Shown: one piece after another, positions 16,326 through 27,545 of the stretch | Position numbering within the stretch: the stretch's first letter is position 1 | How the letters are laid out: each line of letters begins with the position of its first letter | Assembly (NCBI GenBank): GCA_958296195.1 | Contig: OY282455.1 | Coordinates: forward strand, 1,860,001 to 1,924,000 | Reading direction: 5' to 3' | Length of the DNA: 64,000 nucleotides | DNA from: an uncultured Pseudomonadales bacterium | Lineage (GTDB): Bacteria > Pseudomonadota > Gammaproteobacteria > Pseudomonadales > Azotimanducaceae | Notes under the pieces: generated by a model | The model's database searches: none | What the model was told of the DNA's origin: nothing | What the model saw: the letters and a program-made list of their open reading frames with translations, nothing else | Made by a program: the position numbers and the translations under genes

Positions 16326-17267
16326 CTAGTAAAACTTCGTCAAATCCATGCCGGCGTAGAGTCCGGCCACCTGTTCGGCGTAGCCGTTGAAGGGCAGGGT
16401 GGGGATGCGGTTGGGGTTGAACAGGCTGCTGGGCAGGCGGCGTTCGGTGGCTTGGCTCCAACGGGGATGATCCACCGCTGGGTTGACGTTGGCGTAGAAG
16501 CCGTATTCATCAGGCGCCAGCAGGTTCCAAGTGTTGCGCGGCTGCCGGCGGGTGAACCGGATCTTGACGATGGACTTGCCGGACTTGAAGCCGTACTTCC
16601 AAGGCACCATCAGCCGCCAGGGCGCCCCGTTTTGGTTGGGCAGTTCACGCCCATAGACGCCGGTGACCATCAGCGCCAAGGGATGGTAAGCCTCGTCCAA
16701 GCGCAGGCCCTCCACGTAGGGCCAGTCGATGCTGTTGAACAGGGAGCGTTGGCCGCGCATCTCGCTGGGCCGGTGCAGGGTGGTGAACTCCACATACTTG
16801 GCGTTGCCGTTCGGCTCAAACTGCGCCAGCACCTTCTTGAGCGGAATGCCGGTCCAGGGCACCACCATGGACCAAGCCTCCACGCAGCGAAGGCGGTAGA
16901 TGCGCTCCTCTTGGGGCAGCCCCTTGATGAGGTCCTCAAAGGCGAACTGGCCGGTCTTGGCCGCTTCGCCCTTGACCTCCACCGTCCAGGGGTCCGTGGT
17001 CATTTCGTGGGCGTAGCTGGCGGGGTCGTCCTTGTCCGTACCGAACTCGTAGAAGTTGTTGTAGCTGGTGACGATGTCCAGCGGGGTCAGCGCCTCCCCC
17101 AGCTCGCTGGCCTTGCCTTCATAGGAAGTGTTGGCTAGTGCGGCGGGGGCGGCGAAGCTGGCGCCGGCGGCTAGGGCCAGCTCCTTGACGAAGCGGCGCC
17201 TGGAATGGAACACGGCCTCTGGGGTGATTTCCGAGGCTGGGATGTCGGGACGGCGTTTAATCAACAT
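16326..17267 (-). CDS. msrP: Methionine sulfoxide reductase catalytic subunit MsrP
   Basis: This 313-residue periplasmic molybdoenzyme repairs oxidised methionines. The Tat signal is [16 protein letters not shown] (residues 21-36). The molybdenum ligand is Cys128 in [36 protein letters not shown] and the C-terminal [19 protein letters not shown] are conserved. The length matches the family. It follows pssA on the same strand, as in Pseudomonas, where msrQ (the heme membrane partner) comes next. Here msrQ is absent: the gene is followed at once by the ISNCY-like element and the zinc receptor. Electron delivery must use another route or a distant msrQ. Confidence 0.95.
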   Translation of the reverse strand: MLIKRRPDIPASEITPEAVFHSRRRFVKELALAAGASFAAPAALANTSYEGKASELGEALTPLDIVTSYNNFYEFGTDKDDPASYAHEMTTDPWTVEVKGEAAKTGQFAFEDLIKGLPQEERIYRLRCVEAWSMVVPWTGIPLKKVLAQFEPNGNAKYVEFTTLHRPSEMRGQRSLFNSIDWPYVEGLRLDEAYHPLALMVTGVYGRELPNQNGAPWRLMVPWKYGFKSGKSIVKIRFTRRQPRNTWNLLAPDEYGFYANVNPAVDHPRWSQATERRLPSSLFNPNRIPTLPFNGYAEQVAGLYAGMDLTKFY

Positions 17268-17372
17268 GGACGGCTCCTTTTGTTACCGCAATAACCTAGC
17301 GTGATGCTGTTGTTGCAGCCGCAAATTCCAAGCATTTGAGGACGAAGACCATCGCCGTGCCTAGCTCGGCGC

Positions 17373-18197
17373 CTAAGCCGACTTCCTTTGCCGCATCCAA
17401 CCCCACGCGAACTGCGTTGGGGCGGACAGGACGTAGCCGGTGGAAAGCAGCAGCAGAATGAGGGGCGGGTCCGCCAGCAGCACGGCGAAGGAAAGCGCCA
17501 CCAGCACCAAGGCTACGAAAGGCACCCGACCCTTCAAGCCAAGTCGCTTGGGCGAGTAGTAAGGAAAGTTGGACACCATCAGCAGGGCAATGATGGTGGT
17601 GACCAAGCCCACTGCGGAGGCCGCCAACAGGCTGGGTGCGCCGCCGGCTTGCTCCGTCCACACCCAGATGGTGCAGGCGAGCACGGCCGCCGCCGCCGGC
17701 GACGGCAAGCCAGTGAAGCCGGTGAGGTCGCTTTGGGTGTTGAACCGCGCCAGGCGCAAGGCGGTGCAGGCAATGTACAGGAAGGTCAGCACCCAGCCCA
17801 CCTGTCCAAGGTTGGACAGGCCCCAGGAAAAGACCACCAGGGCGGGGGCGACGCCGAAGGCCACCATGTCCGACAAGCTATCGTACTCCGCACCGAAGTT
17901 GCTTTGGGTGCGGGTGAGCCGAGCCACGCGGCCGTCGGCGGCGTCCAGCATCACGGAAGCCAGAATGGCCAGCACCGCGGTGCCGAAACGTCCATTCATG
18001 CCGGCGATGGTGGCGTAGAAGCCGGCGAACAAGGACGCGGTGGTGATGATGTTCGGCAGCAGGAAGACGCCGCGCCGTCGGGCGCTTGGCTTTTTCGAGC
18101 GCTCGCTTTGCGCGTCAGCTAGGGCGCTACCTAGTTGTTTGCCGGCTTCACCAGTTGCACCCACAGTCCGTAACTGGGGGATGTCGGGCTTGTTCAT
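17373..18197 (-). CDS. pssA: CDP-diacylglycerol-serine O-phosphatidyltransferase
   Basis: This 274-residue integral membrane enzyme makes phosphatidylserine from CDP-diacylglycerol and serine, the first step toward phosphatidylethanolamine. The CDP-alcohol phosphotransferase motif D-x2-DG-x2-AR-x8-G-x3-D-x3-D is complete in DAADGRVARLTRTQSNFGAE followed by YDSLSD. About eight hydrophobic segments follow. The N-terminal 35 residues are polar. Its start is only 5 bp after the ilvC stop, so it belongs to the ilv operon, as in Pseudomonas. Confidence 0.95.
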   Translation of the reverse strand: MNKPDIPQLRTVGATGEAGKQLGSALADAQSERSKKPSARRRGVFLLPNIITTASLFAGFYATIAGMNGRFGTAVLAILASVMLDAADGRVARLTRTQSNFGAEYDSLSDMVAFGVAPALVVFSWGLSNLGQVGWVLTFLYIACTALRLARFNTQSDLTGFTGLPSPAAAAVLACTIWVWTEQAGGAPSLLAASAVGLVTTIIALLMVSNFPYYSPKRLGLKGRVPFVALVLVALSFAVLLADPPLILLLLSTGYVLSAPTQFAWGWMRQRKSA

Positions 18198-18202
18198 GCC
18201 GC

Positions 18203-19834
<1,632 letters not shown>

Positions 19835-19838
<4 letters not shown>

Positions 19839-21604
19839 ATGTAGTCCCCCTGTTGGCTGGTGGTGATCTTGTTCAGGTACATGTCCCGCATCGACCCGCC
19901 CTTGACGGCCATGGGATAGACGTGCTCGTCGGGGTCCACCCAGACATCGACGAACACTACCTTGTCCTTCAGCTTGGGGCTGAACGCCTCGTCCATGGCG
20001 GCGTCTAAATCCGCAGGGTTGTCGATGCGGAAACCGACATGGCCGAAAGCCTCCGCCACGGTCTTGAAGTCCGGCAGGGAGTCGCTGTAGGTGCTGTGGG
20101 AGTGGCGCCCGCCGTATTGCATGTCCTGCCACTGCTTGACCATGCCCAGGGCTTGGTTGTTCAGGCAGACCACCTTGATGGGCAGGCCGTACTGCAGGCA
20201 GGTGGAGAGTTCCTGCATGTTCATCATGAAGCTGCCCTCGCCGGTGACGCAGGCGACGGTGGCCTTGGGGTAGGCGAACTGCACCCCCATCGCCGCCGGC
20301 AGCCCGAAGCCCATGGTGCCGAGGCCGCCGGAGTTGATCCAACGCCGCCCCATCGGGAACTTGTAGTATTGCGCGGCGAACATCTGATGCTGTCCGACGT
20401 CGCTGGTCACATAAGCCTCGCCGCCCGTGGCGCGGTACAGGCTCTTGACCACCTGCTGCGGCAGGATGACGCCGTTGGTCGATGGGGCGCTCCCATGGTC
20501 CAGCCCATGCGCCGCCCGCCATTCGTCGATGCGCCCCCACCAGACCTTGTGCGCCTGTTGGTCCGGCAGTTCCGGGTGCTTGGCCATCTCCGCCTGCAGC
20601 ACCGCATTCAGCTCCTTGAGCACGTTGGCGGCGTCCCCGACGATGGGGATGTGCGCCGCAATGATCTTGGAGATGGAGGCCGGGTCCACATCGACATGGA
20701 CGATCTGCGCATCCGGGCAGAACTTGGCCGGATTGTTGGTGACCCGATCATCGAAGCGGGCGCCGATGGCGAAGATCAGGTCCGCATGGTGCATGGCCAT
20801 GTTGGCCTCGTAGGTGCCGTGCATCCCCAACATGCCGAGGCACTGCGCATCGTCGCCGGGAAAGGCGCCCAAGCCCATCAGCGTGTTGGTGACCGGGGCG
20901 CCCAAGCGCCGCGCCAACTCTTGGAGGGCGAGGCCGCCGTCGCTCTGCACCACGCCGCCGCCGCTGTAAATAATGGGCCGCTTCGCCCCCAGCAGCGCTT
21001 TCGCCGCCTTGCGAATCTGCCGCCCGTTGCCCCTGGCGGCCGGCTTGTAGGAGCGCAGGGCCACGGTTTCCGGGTATTCGTAGGCTGCGGTGACGGCTGG
21101 GTCCGTGGTGTCCTTGGGCACGTCGATGACCACGGGGCCGGGCCGCCCGGTGGTGGCGATGTGGAAGGCGGTGCGCACCGTCCTGGGAATCTCCGCGCAG
21201 TCCTTGACGAGGAAGCTGTGCTTCACCACGGGCCGGGAGACGCCCACCATGTCCGTCTCCTGAAAGGCGTCCGTGCCGATCTGCGCTCTGGGCACCTGCC
21301 CGGAGATGACGACGATGGGGATGGAGTCCATGTAGGCGGTGGCGATGCCGGTGATGGCGTTGGTGGCCCCTGGCCCGGAGGTGACCAGCACCACCCCCGG
21401 CTTGCCCGTGGCCCGGGCGTAGCCGTCCGCCATGTGCGTGGCCGCCTGCTCATGGCGCACCAGGATGTGCTCCACCTTCTGCTGCCGGAAGATGGCGTCA
21501 TAGATGTGCAGGGCCGCCCCGCCCGGATAGCCGAACAGGTATTCCACCCCTTCATCCTGCAGCGCCCGAACCAGCATGTCGGCGCCGGACAGCATCTCAC
21601 TCAT
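19835..21604 (-). CDS. ilvB: Acetolactate synthase large subunit
   Basis: This 589-residue thiamine-diphosphate enzyme joins two pyruvates, or pyruvate and 2-oxobutyrate, as the first common step to branched-chain amino acids. The N-terminal domain shows FGYPGGAALHIYDAI, the catalytic Glu in LVRHEQAATHMADG and TSGPGATNAITGIATAYMDS. The C-terminal thiamine-binding domain has CVTGEGSFMMNMQELST and NNQALGMVKQWQ. It is the first gene of the ilvB-ilvN-ilvC-pssA-msrP run. Only 122 bp separate its start from the second IS copy, so the native promoter could be cut or altered. Confidence 0.97.
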
Positions 21605-21726
21605 GGCCGCGGCCTTGGCCTCTCCGATTGGCTTGTAGCCCTTGTGGGCAGTGGGTGCGGATTCCTAGCCCGCACCGCACAAGGAACCGCGCATTCTTGG
21701 GGTTGGGACAGGGGTTGTCAAATGGG

Positions 21727-23382
21727 CGTCTTGTCCAATGAGAAGTGAGCCTGAAGCGGGAAAGCGATTCCAACGAGAAATGAGCCTGAAGGGGGCCGAT
21801 CCGGGATCATCGGAGGATGATCGTGACAATGGCCACCGAGCGGCTGGAGAGCTTGGAGCAGGTTCGCGCCTTCGTGGAGGGCAGCGGGGGTTTGGACTTC
21901 GTCGGGTCGGACCGGAGCTCGCGGAACGACTTCGTGCGGCGCATGCTCGTGAAGTTCGAGTACGGGACTCTGGGCAAGGCCGACAAGGGGTTGGTGAGGC
22001 GGTTCCTGCGCAAGGCCACCGGGCTGTCGCGGGCGCAGTTGACGCGGCTGGTTCGCCAGCACGCGAGGACGGGGCGGGTCGAGGACCGGCGCGGCGGCGC
22101 ACCGGCGAGGCCGTTCGTCCGGCGCTACACGGCGGTGGACGCGGCGCTGCTGGCGGAGGTGGACGGGACGCTGGGGCAGGTCTGCGGGCAGGCGACGCGG
22201 GCGGTGATGCGGCGGGAGTTCGAGGTGTTCGGCGACGCCCGCTTCGAGCGTTTGGCCGGCATCTCGACCAGTCATCTTTACAACCTGCGCAAGTCGAACG
22301 CCTACCAGCGCCAGCGCGTCGTCCGCACACGCACGAAGCCGTCCGCGGCGCCCATCGGCGAGCGCCGCAAGCCGCGTCCCGAGGGAAGGCCCGGCTTCGT
22401 GCGGGTGGACTCCGTTCACCAGGGCGACCTCGACGGACGCAAGGGCGTCTACGAGATCAACCTGGTCGACGAGGTCACGCAGTACGAGTTCGTGGGCGCG
22501 GTCGAGGCCATCTCGGAACGCTTCATGATCCCCGTGCTGGCGGGCCTCCTGGACCTTTTCCCCTTTGTGATCAAGGGGTTCCACGCCGACAACGGCTCCG
22601 AGTACGTCAACCGCAGGGTCGCCGCCCTGCTGGAGAAGCTGCGCGCCGAGTTCACCCGCTCGCGTCCGCGCCGCTCCAACGACAACGCCTTGGTCGAGAG
22701 CAAGAACGCCAGCGTCGTGCGCCGCCATCTCGGCCACGCCCACATTCCCGCCCGCTTCGCGCCGCTGGTTCACCAGTTCGCCAGCGCCGTGCTCTCCCCC
22801 CACCTCAACTTCCACCGCCCCTGCCTGTTCGCCACGCCGGTCGCCGACGGGAACGGCAGGGTCCGCAAGGCCTACCGCGACGACGACGTCGCCACGCCCC
22901 ACGAACGGCTCAAGTCCATCGAGGGCGCCGAGCGCCTCCTCAAGCCCGGCCTCTCCTTCGCAGCGCTCGACGCCGAGGCAAGCGCCATGAGCGACCTCGA
23001 ATCCGCCCGCCTCGTCAACCGCGAGCGCGACAAGCTGTTCCGAGCCGTCGGCGCCGCATGGCCGAGCGCGGCGTGACGACGCTCCGCCCGACCCGCCTCG
23101 AAACGACCGACCCCGCGTTTCCCACGGCCTTCCCACCGCCGCTTTCATGCTTGGGGGATCGCGCCCGTGGAAAGACCATGGAAAACGCTATGCGGCCCAA
23201 TCAACCCGGCGAACCGCCAGACCGCCTCCAAGCCCTTCCTCGGCTGTCGCACGGCCCTCCGAAGACTTGCCATCCGAAAGCGCCTTCGGCATCATCGCCC
23301 ACCATCTCAACCAATTCCCGACTCGGCCCAAGGCACCGAACATCGCCCTTCGTTCAGGCTCATTTCGGTATTGGAATTGACT
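21727..23382 (+). mobile_element. 1656-bp insertion sequence, copy 2
   Basis: Same length and ends as copy 1. Target duplication ATGGG at 21722-21726 and 23383-23387. Wherever I compared the lines it reads the same as copy 1. It lies upstream of ilvB, pointing away from it. Confidence 0.95.
21817..23076 (+). CDS. DDE integrase-type transposase, copy 2
   Basis: This 419-residue protein matches copy 1 in every residue of the translation, with the same DD(35)E core (Asp198, Asp258, Glu294). It is intact. The very long frame running from inside this IS into the next lipoprotein gene is an accident of high GC content, not a fusion. Confidence 0.95.
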   Translation: MIVTMATERLESLEQVRAFVEGSGGLDFVGSDRSSRNDFVRRMLVKFEYGTLGKADKGLVRRFLRKATGLSRAQLTRLVRQHARTGRVEDRRGGAPARPFVRRYTAVDAALLAEVDGTLGQVCGQATRAVMRREFEVFGDARFERLAGISTSHLYNLRKSNAYQRQRVVRTRTKPSAAPIGERRKPRPEGRPGFVRVDSVHQGDLDGRKGVYEINLVDEVTQYEFVGAVEAISERFMIPVLAGLLDLFPFVIKGFHADNGSEYVNRRVAALLEKLRAEFTRSRPRRSNDNALVESKNASVVRRHLGHAHIPARFAPLVHQFASAVLSPHLNFHRPCLFATPVADGNGRVRKAYRDDDVATPHERLKSIEGAERLLKPGLSFAALDAEASAMSDLESARLVNRERDKLFRAVGAAWPSAA

Positions 23383-23600
23383 ATGGGTCTTTTACGCGAT
23401 CTAAGGCCGCGATGTTGAAATGCACGGCGGAAAATTTGTCCGGTGCCCCAGCTTCAGGTAACTTGGCTTCGGCGTCACCACAGGAGATGGGTCGGGTGCA
23501 GGCTGGTTGGGAAATGGTCGAGGCGTTCGGCTGCGAGGCCCGCCCCCGGCTTGGCGCTGCTAAGCATTTCGAGAAGGATAAACTGCCCGTTTTCACTCGG

Positions 23601-24836
23601 ATGGATACGCAGCAAAAGCTCAAGATGGCTTGGAGCATTGTGGCCGCGTTGGCTGGCATTGGCTTGCTGGCCGGTTGCGGCGGCAGTGACCTAACGCCGG
23701 TGCTTGGGTGCGAAGATGGCGCCGGCATCAGGGTGGACTGCCAGTTTCAGAGCCCCGAGGATCTGGCGTTGGCGCCGGACGGCCGCATCATCGTCAGCCA
23801 GTTCAGCGGCATGACCGGGGAGCACCCTGGCAACCTAGCCCTCTATGAACCGGAAACCCGCTCTCTGGAAATTGCCTTTCCCCCGTCTCGGGCCGACGCT
23901 GGGTTGGCCGCGGAACAGGGCGAGCAAACAGCAAACCCATCCGTCAACAGCCTGCATGGTTCCGGCGGTGACTTGCCCTCGGAACAGGACGCGAACGGGG
24001 GCGAAGAGGCTGCTGCTTCCCTTGTCAATGCCGACCGCGGCGGCGTAGCCCCGGAATGGGGCGAAGCCGACTGCCCCCCTCCCGACCCGGCGGCCTTCTC
24101 GCCCCACGGCATCGACCTGGAGCGGCGCAATGACGGGCGCTGGCAACTGGCGGTGGTCAACCACGGCGGACGGGAGTCCGTGGAGTTGCTCGAACTGCTG
24201 ACGGACGGCGCCTTGGCTTGGCGCGGCTGCGTCCTGGCGCCGCAGGACGGCTACTTCAACGACCTGGTGCTGTTGCGGGACGGCGGCTTTTGGGTGACGC
24301 ACATGTTTCCCAAAGGCAGCGGCCTCTGGTCCTTCGTCAAGAGCGGGTTCGGCATGAACACCGGTTGGGTTTACGCTTGGTCCCCCGTCGCCGGTTTCAG
24401 CAAGCTGCCGGGCAGCGATGCGCCCTTCCCCAACGGCATAGAGAAATCCCCGGACGAGCGCTACGCCTACGTCAACAGCTATTCTTCGCAAGGACTGCGC
24501 AAGATTGAAGCAGCAACAGGCAAGATCGTAGCTGCACGGGAGCTAACCCGGTTGGACAACAGCACTTGGGCGGAGAACGGCCGCCTGCTGGTGGCCTCCC
24601 ACCCCGGCGATTTCACGGAGGGGATGCGCTGCCAAAACCTTGCCCAAGGCGCCTGTGGCATGCCCTTCGCCATCTTCTCGCTGGACCCGGAAGACCTCTC
24701 TGGCGATGTCCTGATTGCGCATCAAGGCGGCCCAATGGGCGGCGTCACCGTAGCCCTTGAGCGTCGGGGCGCCCTATTTCTGGGCACCTTCGCGGGCGAT
24801 CGGATCGGAATTGTGGATTTCCCGCAGGGGTCTTGA
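23601..24836 (+). CDS. SMP-30/paraoxonase-like beta-propeller lipoprotein
   Basis: This lipoprotein of about 411 residues starts MDTQQKLKMAWSIVAALAG with a lipobox LLAGC, so it is probably anchored in the outer membrane. The mature part has PHGIDLERRNDGRWQLAVVNH, GYFNDLVLLRDGGFWVTHM and FPNGIEKSPDERYAYVNSY. These resemble the metal-binding Asn/Asp loops of SMP-30/gluconolactonase and paraoxonase-type esterase propellers. A low-complexity insert of about 70 residues (around 100-165) lies between early blades. The substrate is unknown. A start at the second Met (23625) is possible. The 218 bp between IS copy 2 and this gene hold nothing clear. Confidence 0.8.
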   Translation: MDTQQKLKMAWSIVAALAGIGLLAGCGGSDLTPVLGCEDGAGIRVDCQFQSPEDLALAPDGRIIVSQFSGMTGEHPGNLALYEPETRSLEIAFPPSRADAGLAAEQGEQTANPSVNSLHGSGGDLPSEQDANGGEEAAASLVNADRGGVAPEWGEADCPPPDPAAFSPHGIDLERRNDGRWQLAVVNHGGRESVELLELLTDGALAWRGCVLAPQDGYFNDLVLLRDGGFWVTHMFPKGSGLWSFVKSGFGMNTGWVYAWSPVAGFSKLPGSDAPFPNGIEKSPDERYAYVNSYSSQGLRKIEAATGKIVAARELTRLDNSTWAENGRLLVASHPGDFTEGMRCQNLAQGACGMPFAIFSLDPEDLSGDVLIAHQGGPMGGVTVALERRGALFLGTFAGDRIGIVDFPQGS

Positions 24837-24905
24837 GGCGAACCAGCAAAAGCGCGGCCCTTTGCTAAATTGCTCCGCACTGAAGAAATTGGGAGTTGCC
24901 ACAAC

Positions 24906-25274
24906 ATGACGGATTTACGCCTTGCCTACGTCAACGTGCCGGTCGCGGACCTGAACCGCTCCATGGCGTTCTTCGGAGATGTCGTCGGGTTGCCCCTAGC
25001 TTTTTCGGACGTCGCCCACGGCTACGCCTCCTTCAACACCCCCGGCGCCAACTTCGCCTTGGCGCAAGCCCCGGAGGGCGAAGCCGTAGGCCGTCACACT
25101 GGCATCGGCTTCATGGTGCCGGACTTGGACGCCGCCCACGCCGCCCTGCTTGGGAAGGGCGTCACCTTCACCCGCCCTCCCACCCGCGAACCTTGGGGCG
25201 GCTATATGGCCGTCTTCGCAGACCCGGACGGCAACACCTACTATTTGGACCAGATCGACCCGGAGCACGGGTGA
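24906..25274 (+). CDS. VOC-superfamily (glyoxalase/bleomycin-resistance type) protein
   Basis: This 122-residue protein has the paired beta-alpha-beta-beta-beta fold. DLRLAYVNVPVADLNRSMAFF opens the first half and HTGIGFMVPDLDAAHAALLGKGV the second. AVFADPDGNTYYLDQ is the common closing motif. The start at 24906 (MTDLRLA) matches the family; an upstream Met at 24870 is less likely. Members include dioxygenases, isomerases and lyases, and its reaction cannot be told from sequence. It follows the lipoprotein gene by 69 bp on the same strand. Confidence 0.88.
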   Translation: MTDLRLAYVNVPVADLNRSMAFFGDVVGLPLAFSDVAHGYASFNTPGANFALAQAPEGEAVGRHTGIGFMVPDLDAAHAALLGKGVTFTRPPTREPWGGYMAVFADPDGNTYYLDQIDPEHG

Positions 25275-25337
25275 GGCGGATGGGCGCCGAGGCGGAATTG
25301 CCGATGAGCGAACAGGACTGTCAAGAGTAAGCCAAAC

Positions 25338-25370
25338 TGTCCGCTTTTAAAGTTTGCCAATTGTCCGGTC
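25338..25370. repeat. Remnant end of an ISNCY-like element
   Basis: TGTCCGCTTT at 25338 and TGTCCGGT at 25362 are separated by 14 bp, the same pair and spacing as at 14755 and 14779 in the intact ISNCY-like element. No partner end or transposase is nearby, so it looks like a solo relic. Confidence 0.5.
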
Positions 25371-25439
25371 ACTTAAAGTGCCTTCTTAAGTTTTCCAAGG
25401 CTTGCCCGGCTCCGTTGGGCGGGCTGCGCCGTGCGGAGC

Positions 25440-25948
25440 GGGTGCCGTCCGGCGCGTAGCGTGGACGCCATCGTGTTGCCCCCCTTTAGCGAAGTTCTCG
25501 TAGGCCAGACCGTGCTTAAGTTCCTGGACCTCATTGCGGATAGCCGCAACCGCACCCTCAAGCCGCGAATGCCGGACTATCCGTTGTTGAACATGAAATA
25601 GTTCGACCTCGGCACGGCAGGTTGGGCGGCAGCCGAAAACCCATGGTGACGTGGAAAGTGGCGCAAGCGAAGCCCATCAGCGCCGCCACCACATACCATT
25701 CATAGAGCAGGGGGCGCGGCTTATTGGTGCTCGACGTCCTGTAGCCCATCTGCATCCACAACGACAACGAGTTCCACAGCCACCACTGTCTGGCGGAAAT
25801 CTTCGGCAGCTCGATCAAGCACTGGCGCGAGGGTGTCAAAGCCAAGGGTGCCGGTGCGCCATACGTCGAGTCGCGCATCCTTGCTTTGGATCGCTTGCAC
25901 CATAAATTGTCGCAACAAGAGGCCAAATTTGGTAAGTTAACGCAATGA
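25440..25948 (+). pseudogene. Decayed gene remnant(s) before the AbiE locus
   Basis: Two plus-strand pieces look protein-like but are broken by stops and frame changes. One reads LPPFSEVLVGQTVLKF and then DLIADSRNRTLKPRMPDY. The other, from about 25744, reads PICIHNDNEFHSHHCLAEIF and ends HHKLSQQEAKFGKLTQ at 25948. The last stop overlaps the AbiEi start as ATGA, so an intact gene may once have been coupled to it. I do not recognise a family. The rest of 25275-25940 holds only the IS relic. Confidence 0.35.
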
Positions 25949-26580
25949 AATTTCAAGACCTAGTGGCTGTCGTCGCGGACGAGCCGGTTTTTGACACGGG
26001 TTTGCTTTTGGCCGGCCCGGTCAGCCCCGCCCAGATTCAGCGGCAGCTTTCCCGTTGGGTTCGCACGGAGCGGGTTCTGCAACTGCGGCGCGGTCTGTAC
26101 GCTTTGGCGCCGCCTTGGCGAAAGCGCATTCCCCACCCCTTCCTTGTGGCGAACCGGCTGGCGCCCGGTGCCTACGTTAGCGGCTTTTCCGCCTTGGCGT
26201 TCGCCCACGCCATCCCCGAACACGTCGCTGAGGTGACCAGCATCACCAGCGGGCGGCCGCACCGCCGCAACCTGCCCTTGGGCCGGTTCTCATTCCGCCA
26301 CCTGAAGGCGGAACTGCATTTCGGCTACCGCCAAGTGGATCTGGGCGGCGGCCAGCAAGCATTCGTGGCCACCGCGGAAAAGGCCCTGTTGGACTTGGTC
26401 CACCTGCAGCCCGGCGGCGACGACTGGGCCTACCTGCAGGAATTGCGCCTGAACTTCGAGGCGCTGCGTCTGGAAGCCTTGGACGCACTGGCATCAAGGT
26501 GCGGCACGCCCAAGTTGCTGCGTACCGCCCGGCATGTTCGCCAATTGGCCGAGGCTGAACCGGAGTGGCGAACACTGTGA
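25945..26580 (+). CDS. AbiEi-type antitoxin
   Basis: This 211-residue protein matches type IV antitoxins of the AbiE system. It has an N-terminal winged-helix part (QIQRQLSRWVRTERVLQLRRGLYAL, residues 30-54) and a C-terminal domain (AYVSGFSALAFAHAIPE; TSGRPHRRN). These proteins repress their own promoter and counter the nucleotidyltransferase toxin. The start is the ATG in ATGA that overlaps the preceding remnant. It overlaps the toxin gene downstream. AbiE systems protect against phage by abortive infection and also stabilise mobile DNA. Confidence 0.85.
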   Translation: MKFQDLVAVVADEPVFDTGLLLAGPVSPAQIQRQLSRWVRTERVLQLRRGLYALAPPWRKRIPHPFLVANRLAPGAYVSGFSALAFAHAIPEHVAEVTSITSGRPHRRNLPLGRFSFRHLKAELHFGYRQVDLGGGQQAFVATAEKALLDLVHLQPGGDDWAYLQELRLNFEALRLEALDALASRCGTPKLLRTARHVRQLAEAEPEWRTL

Positions 26581-27377
26581 AGGCGCACCTGCAATCGCTG
26601 GTTCGGCAACGCAGCCCCTTGCAGGGACGCAATCTCGCCCGAGAGTATCTGCAGGCCCGCATTCTCGGTGCGCTGCAACGCAGCGGCGCAATGACGGCTC
26701 TGGCGTTTCAGGGTGGAACCTGCCTGCGCTTTCTCTTTTCCCTGCCGCGCTACTCGGAGGATTTGGACTTCACCTTGGAGGGCGACCGCTCCCTTTACGA
26801 CTTGGGGCGCTCCTTGCGCACGGTCCGGGCGGAACTCTCAGCCGAGCAGTACGAAGTTGACCTGCGCATTCGAGACCACCGGATTGTCCATAGCGCTTTG
26901 GTGCGCTTTCCCGGCCTTCTGCATGAACTTGACCTTTCGCCCCATGCATCGGAGGTGCTGGCGGTCAAGGTGGAAGTGGACACCAATCCGCCGCTAGGCG
27001 CCAAGGTGGACATCAGCTTGGTCCGCCGCCACGCAACCCTAAGGCTGCACCACCACGACAAGGCTTCCCTGCTGGCCGGCAAGCTGCACGCCATCCTGCA
27101 ACGGCCCTACACCAAGGGCCGCGACCTATACGATCTCATCTGGTACTTGAGCGCTCCTGACTGGCCGGCCCCCAACCTACCGCTGCTGAACGCGGCCCTG
27201 CGCCAAAGCGGGTGGGCTAGAACTGAACTGACGTTCGACTCGTGGCGGGCAGTGCTTAGAGAACGCCTTGACGCCTTGAATTGGGGGCAGGTTGCTGCGG
27301 ATGTGGAGCCATTTCTCGAACGCCAAGAGGATGTGGGATTGGTCACCAAGGAGAATGCGCTGAGTTTGCTCGCCTAA
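26565..27377 (+). CDS. AbiEii-type nucleotidyltransferase toxin
   Basis: This protein of about 270 residues is an AbiEii/DUF1814-type nucleotidyltransferase. The active-site motif is FQGGTCLRFLFSLPRYSEDL followed by DFTLE: the G-G-x-x-L-R and S-E-D-L-D-F elements bind nucleotide and metal. PYTKGRDLYDLIWYL matches the conserved K-x-R-D-x-x-D-L region. Two GTG starts are possible: 26565 (used here) or 26577, which overlaps the antitoxin stop as GTGA and is the more usual coupling. The locus looks complete. Confidence 0.87.
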   Translation: MANTVKAHLQSLVRQRSPLQGRNLAREYLQARILGALQRSGAMTALAFQGGTCLRFLFSLPRYSEDLDFTLEGDRSLYDLGRSLRTVRAELSAEQYEVDLRIRDHRIVHSALVRFPGLLHELDLSPHASEVLAVKVEVDTNPPLGAKVDISLVRRHATLRLHHHDKASLLAGKLHAILQRPYTKGRDLYDLIWYLSAPDWPAPNLPLLNAALRQSGWARTELTFDSWRAVLRERLDALNWGQVAADVEPFLERQEDVGLVTKENALSLLA

Positions 27378-27545
27378 ATGCCTTTGCGCCACAATCCTGC
27401 CGTTTGGTGGCGTGATACGCCGCATCGCGCCAAATAAAGCGGCGACGGGCTGCGTTGCTGGAGGAGGCAGGAACCATGAAATCTCTGCGACTACCGCCGA
27501 ATTTTCATGGCAGTCTCCAACCATGATGTTGCTTGGTGAGTGGCG

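Noticed and set aside
20039..21748. A 569-codon plus-strand frame over ilvB
   Set aside because: It is antisense to a clear acetolactate synthase gene; His/Arg/Gly-rich.
21738..24836. A 1032-codon plus-strand frame joining IS copy 2 to the lipoprotein
   Set aside because: The first 600 codons are a shadow frame of the transposase. The lipoprotein has its own start, signal and lipobox.
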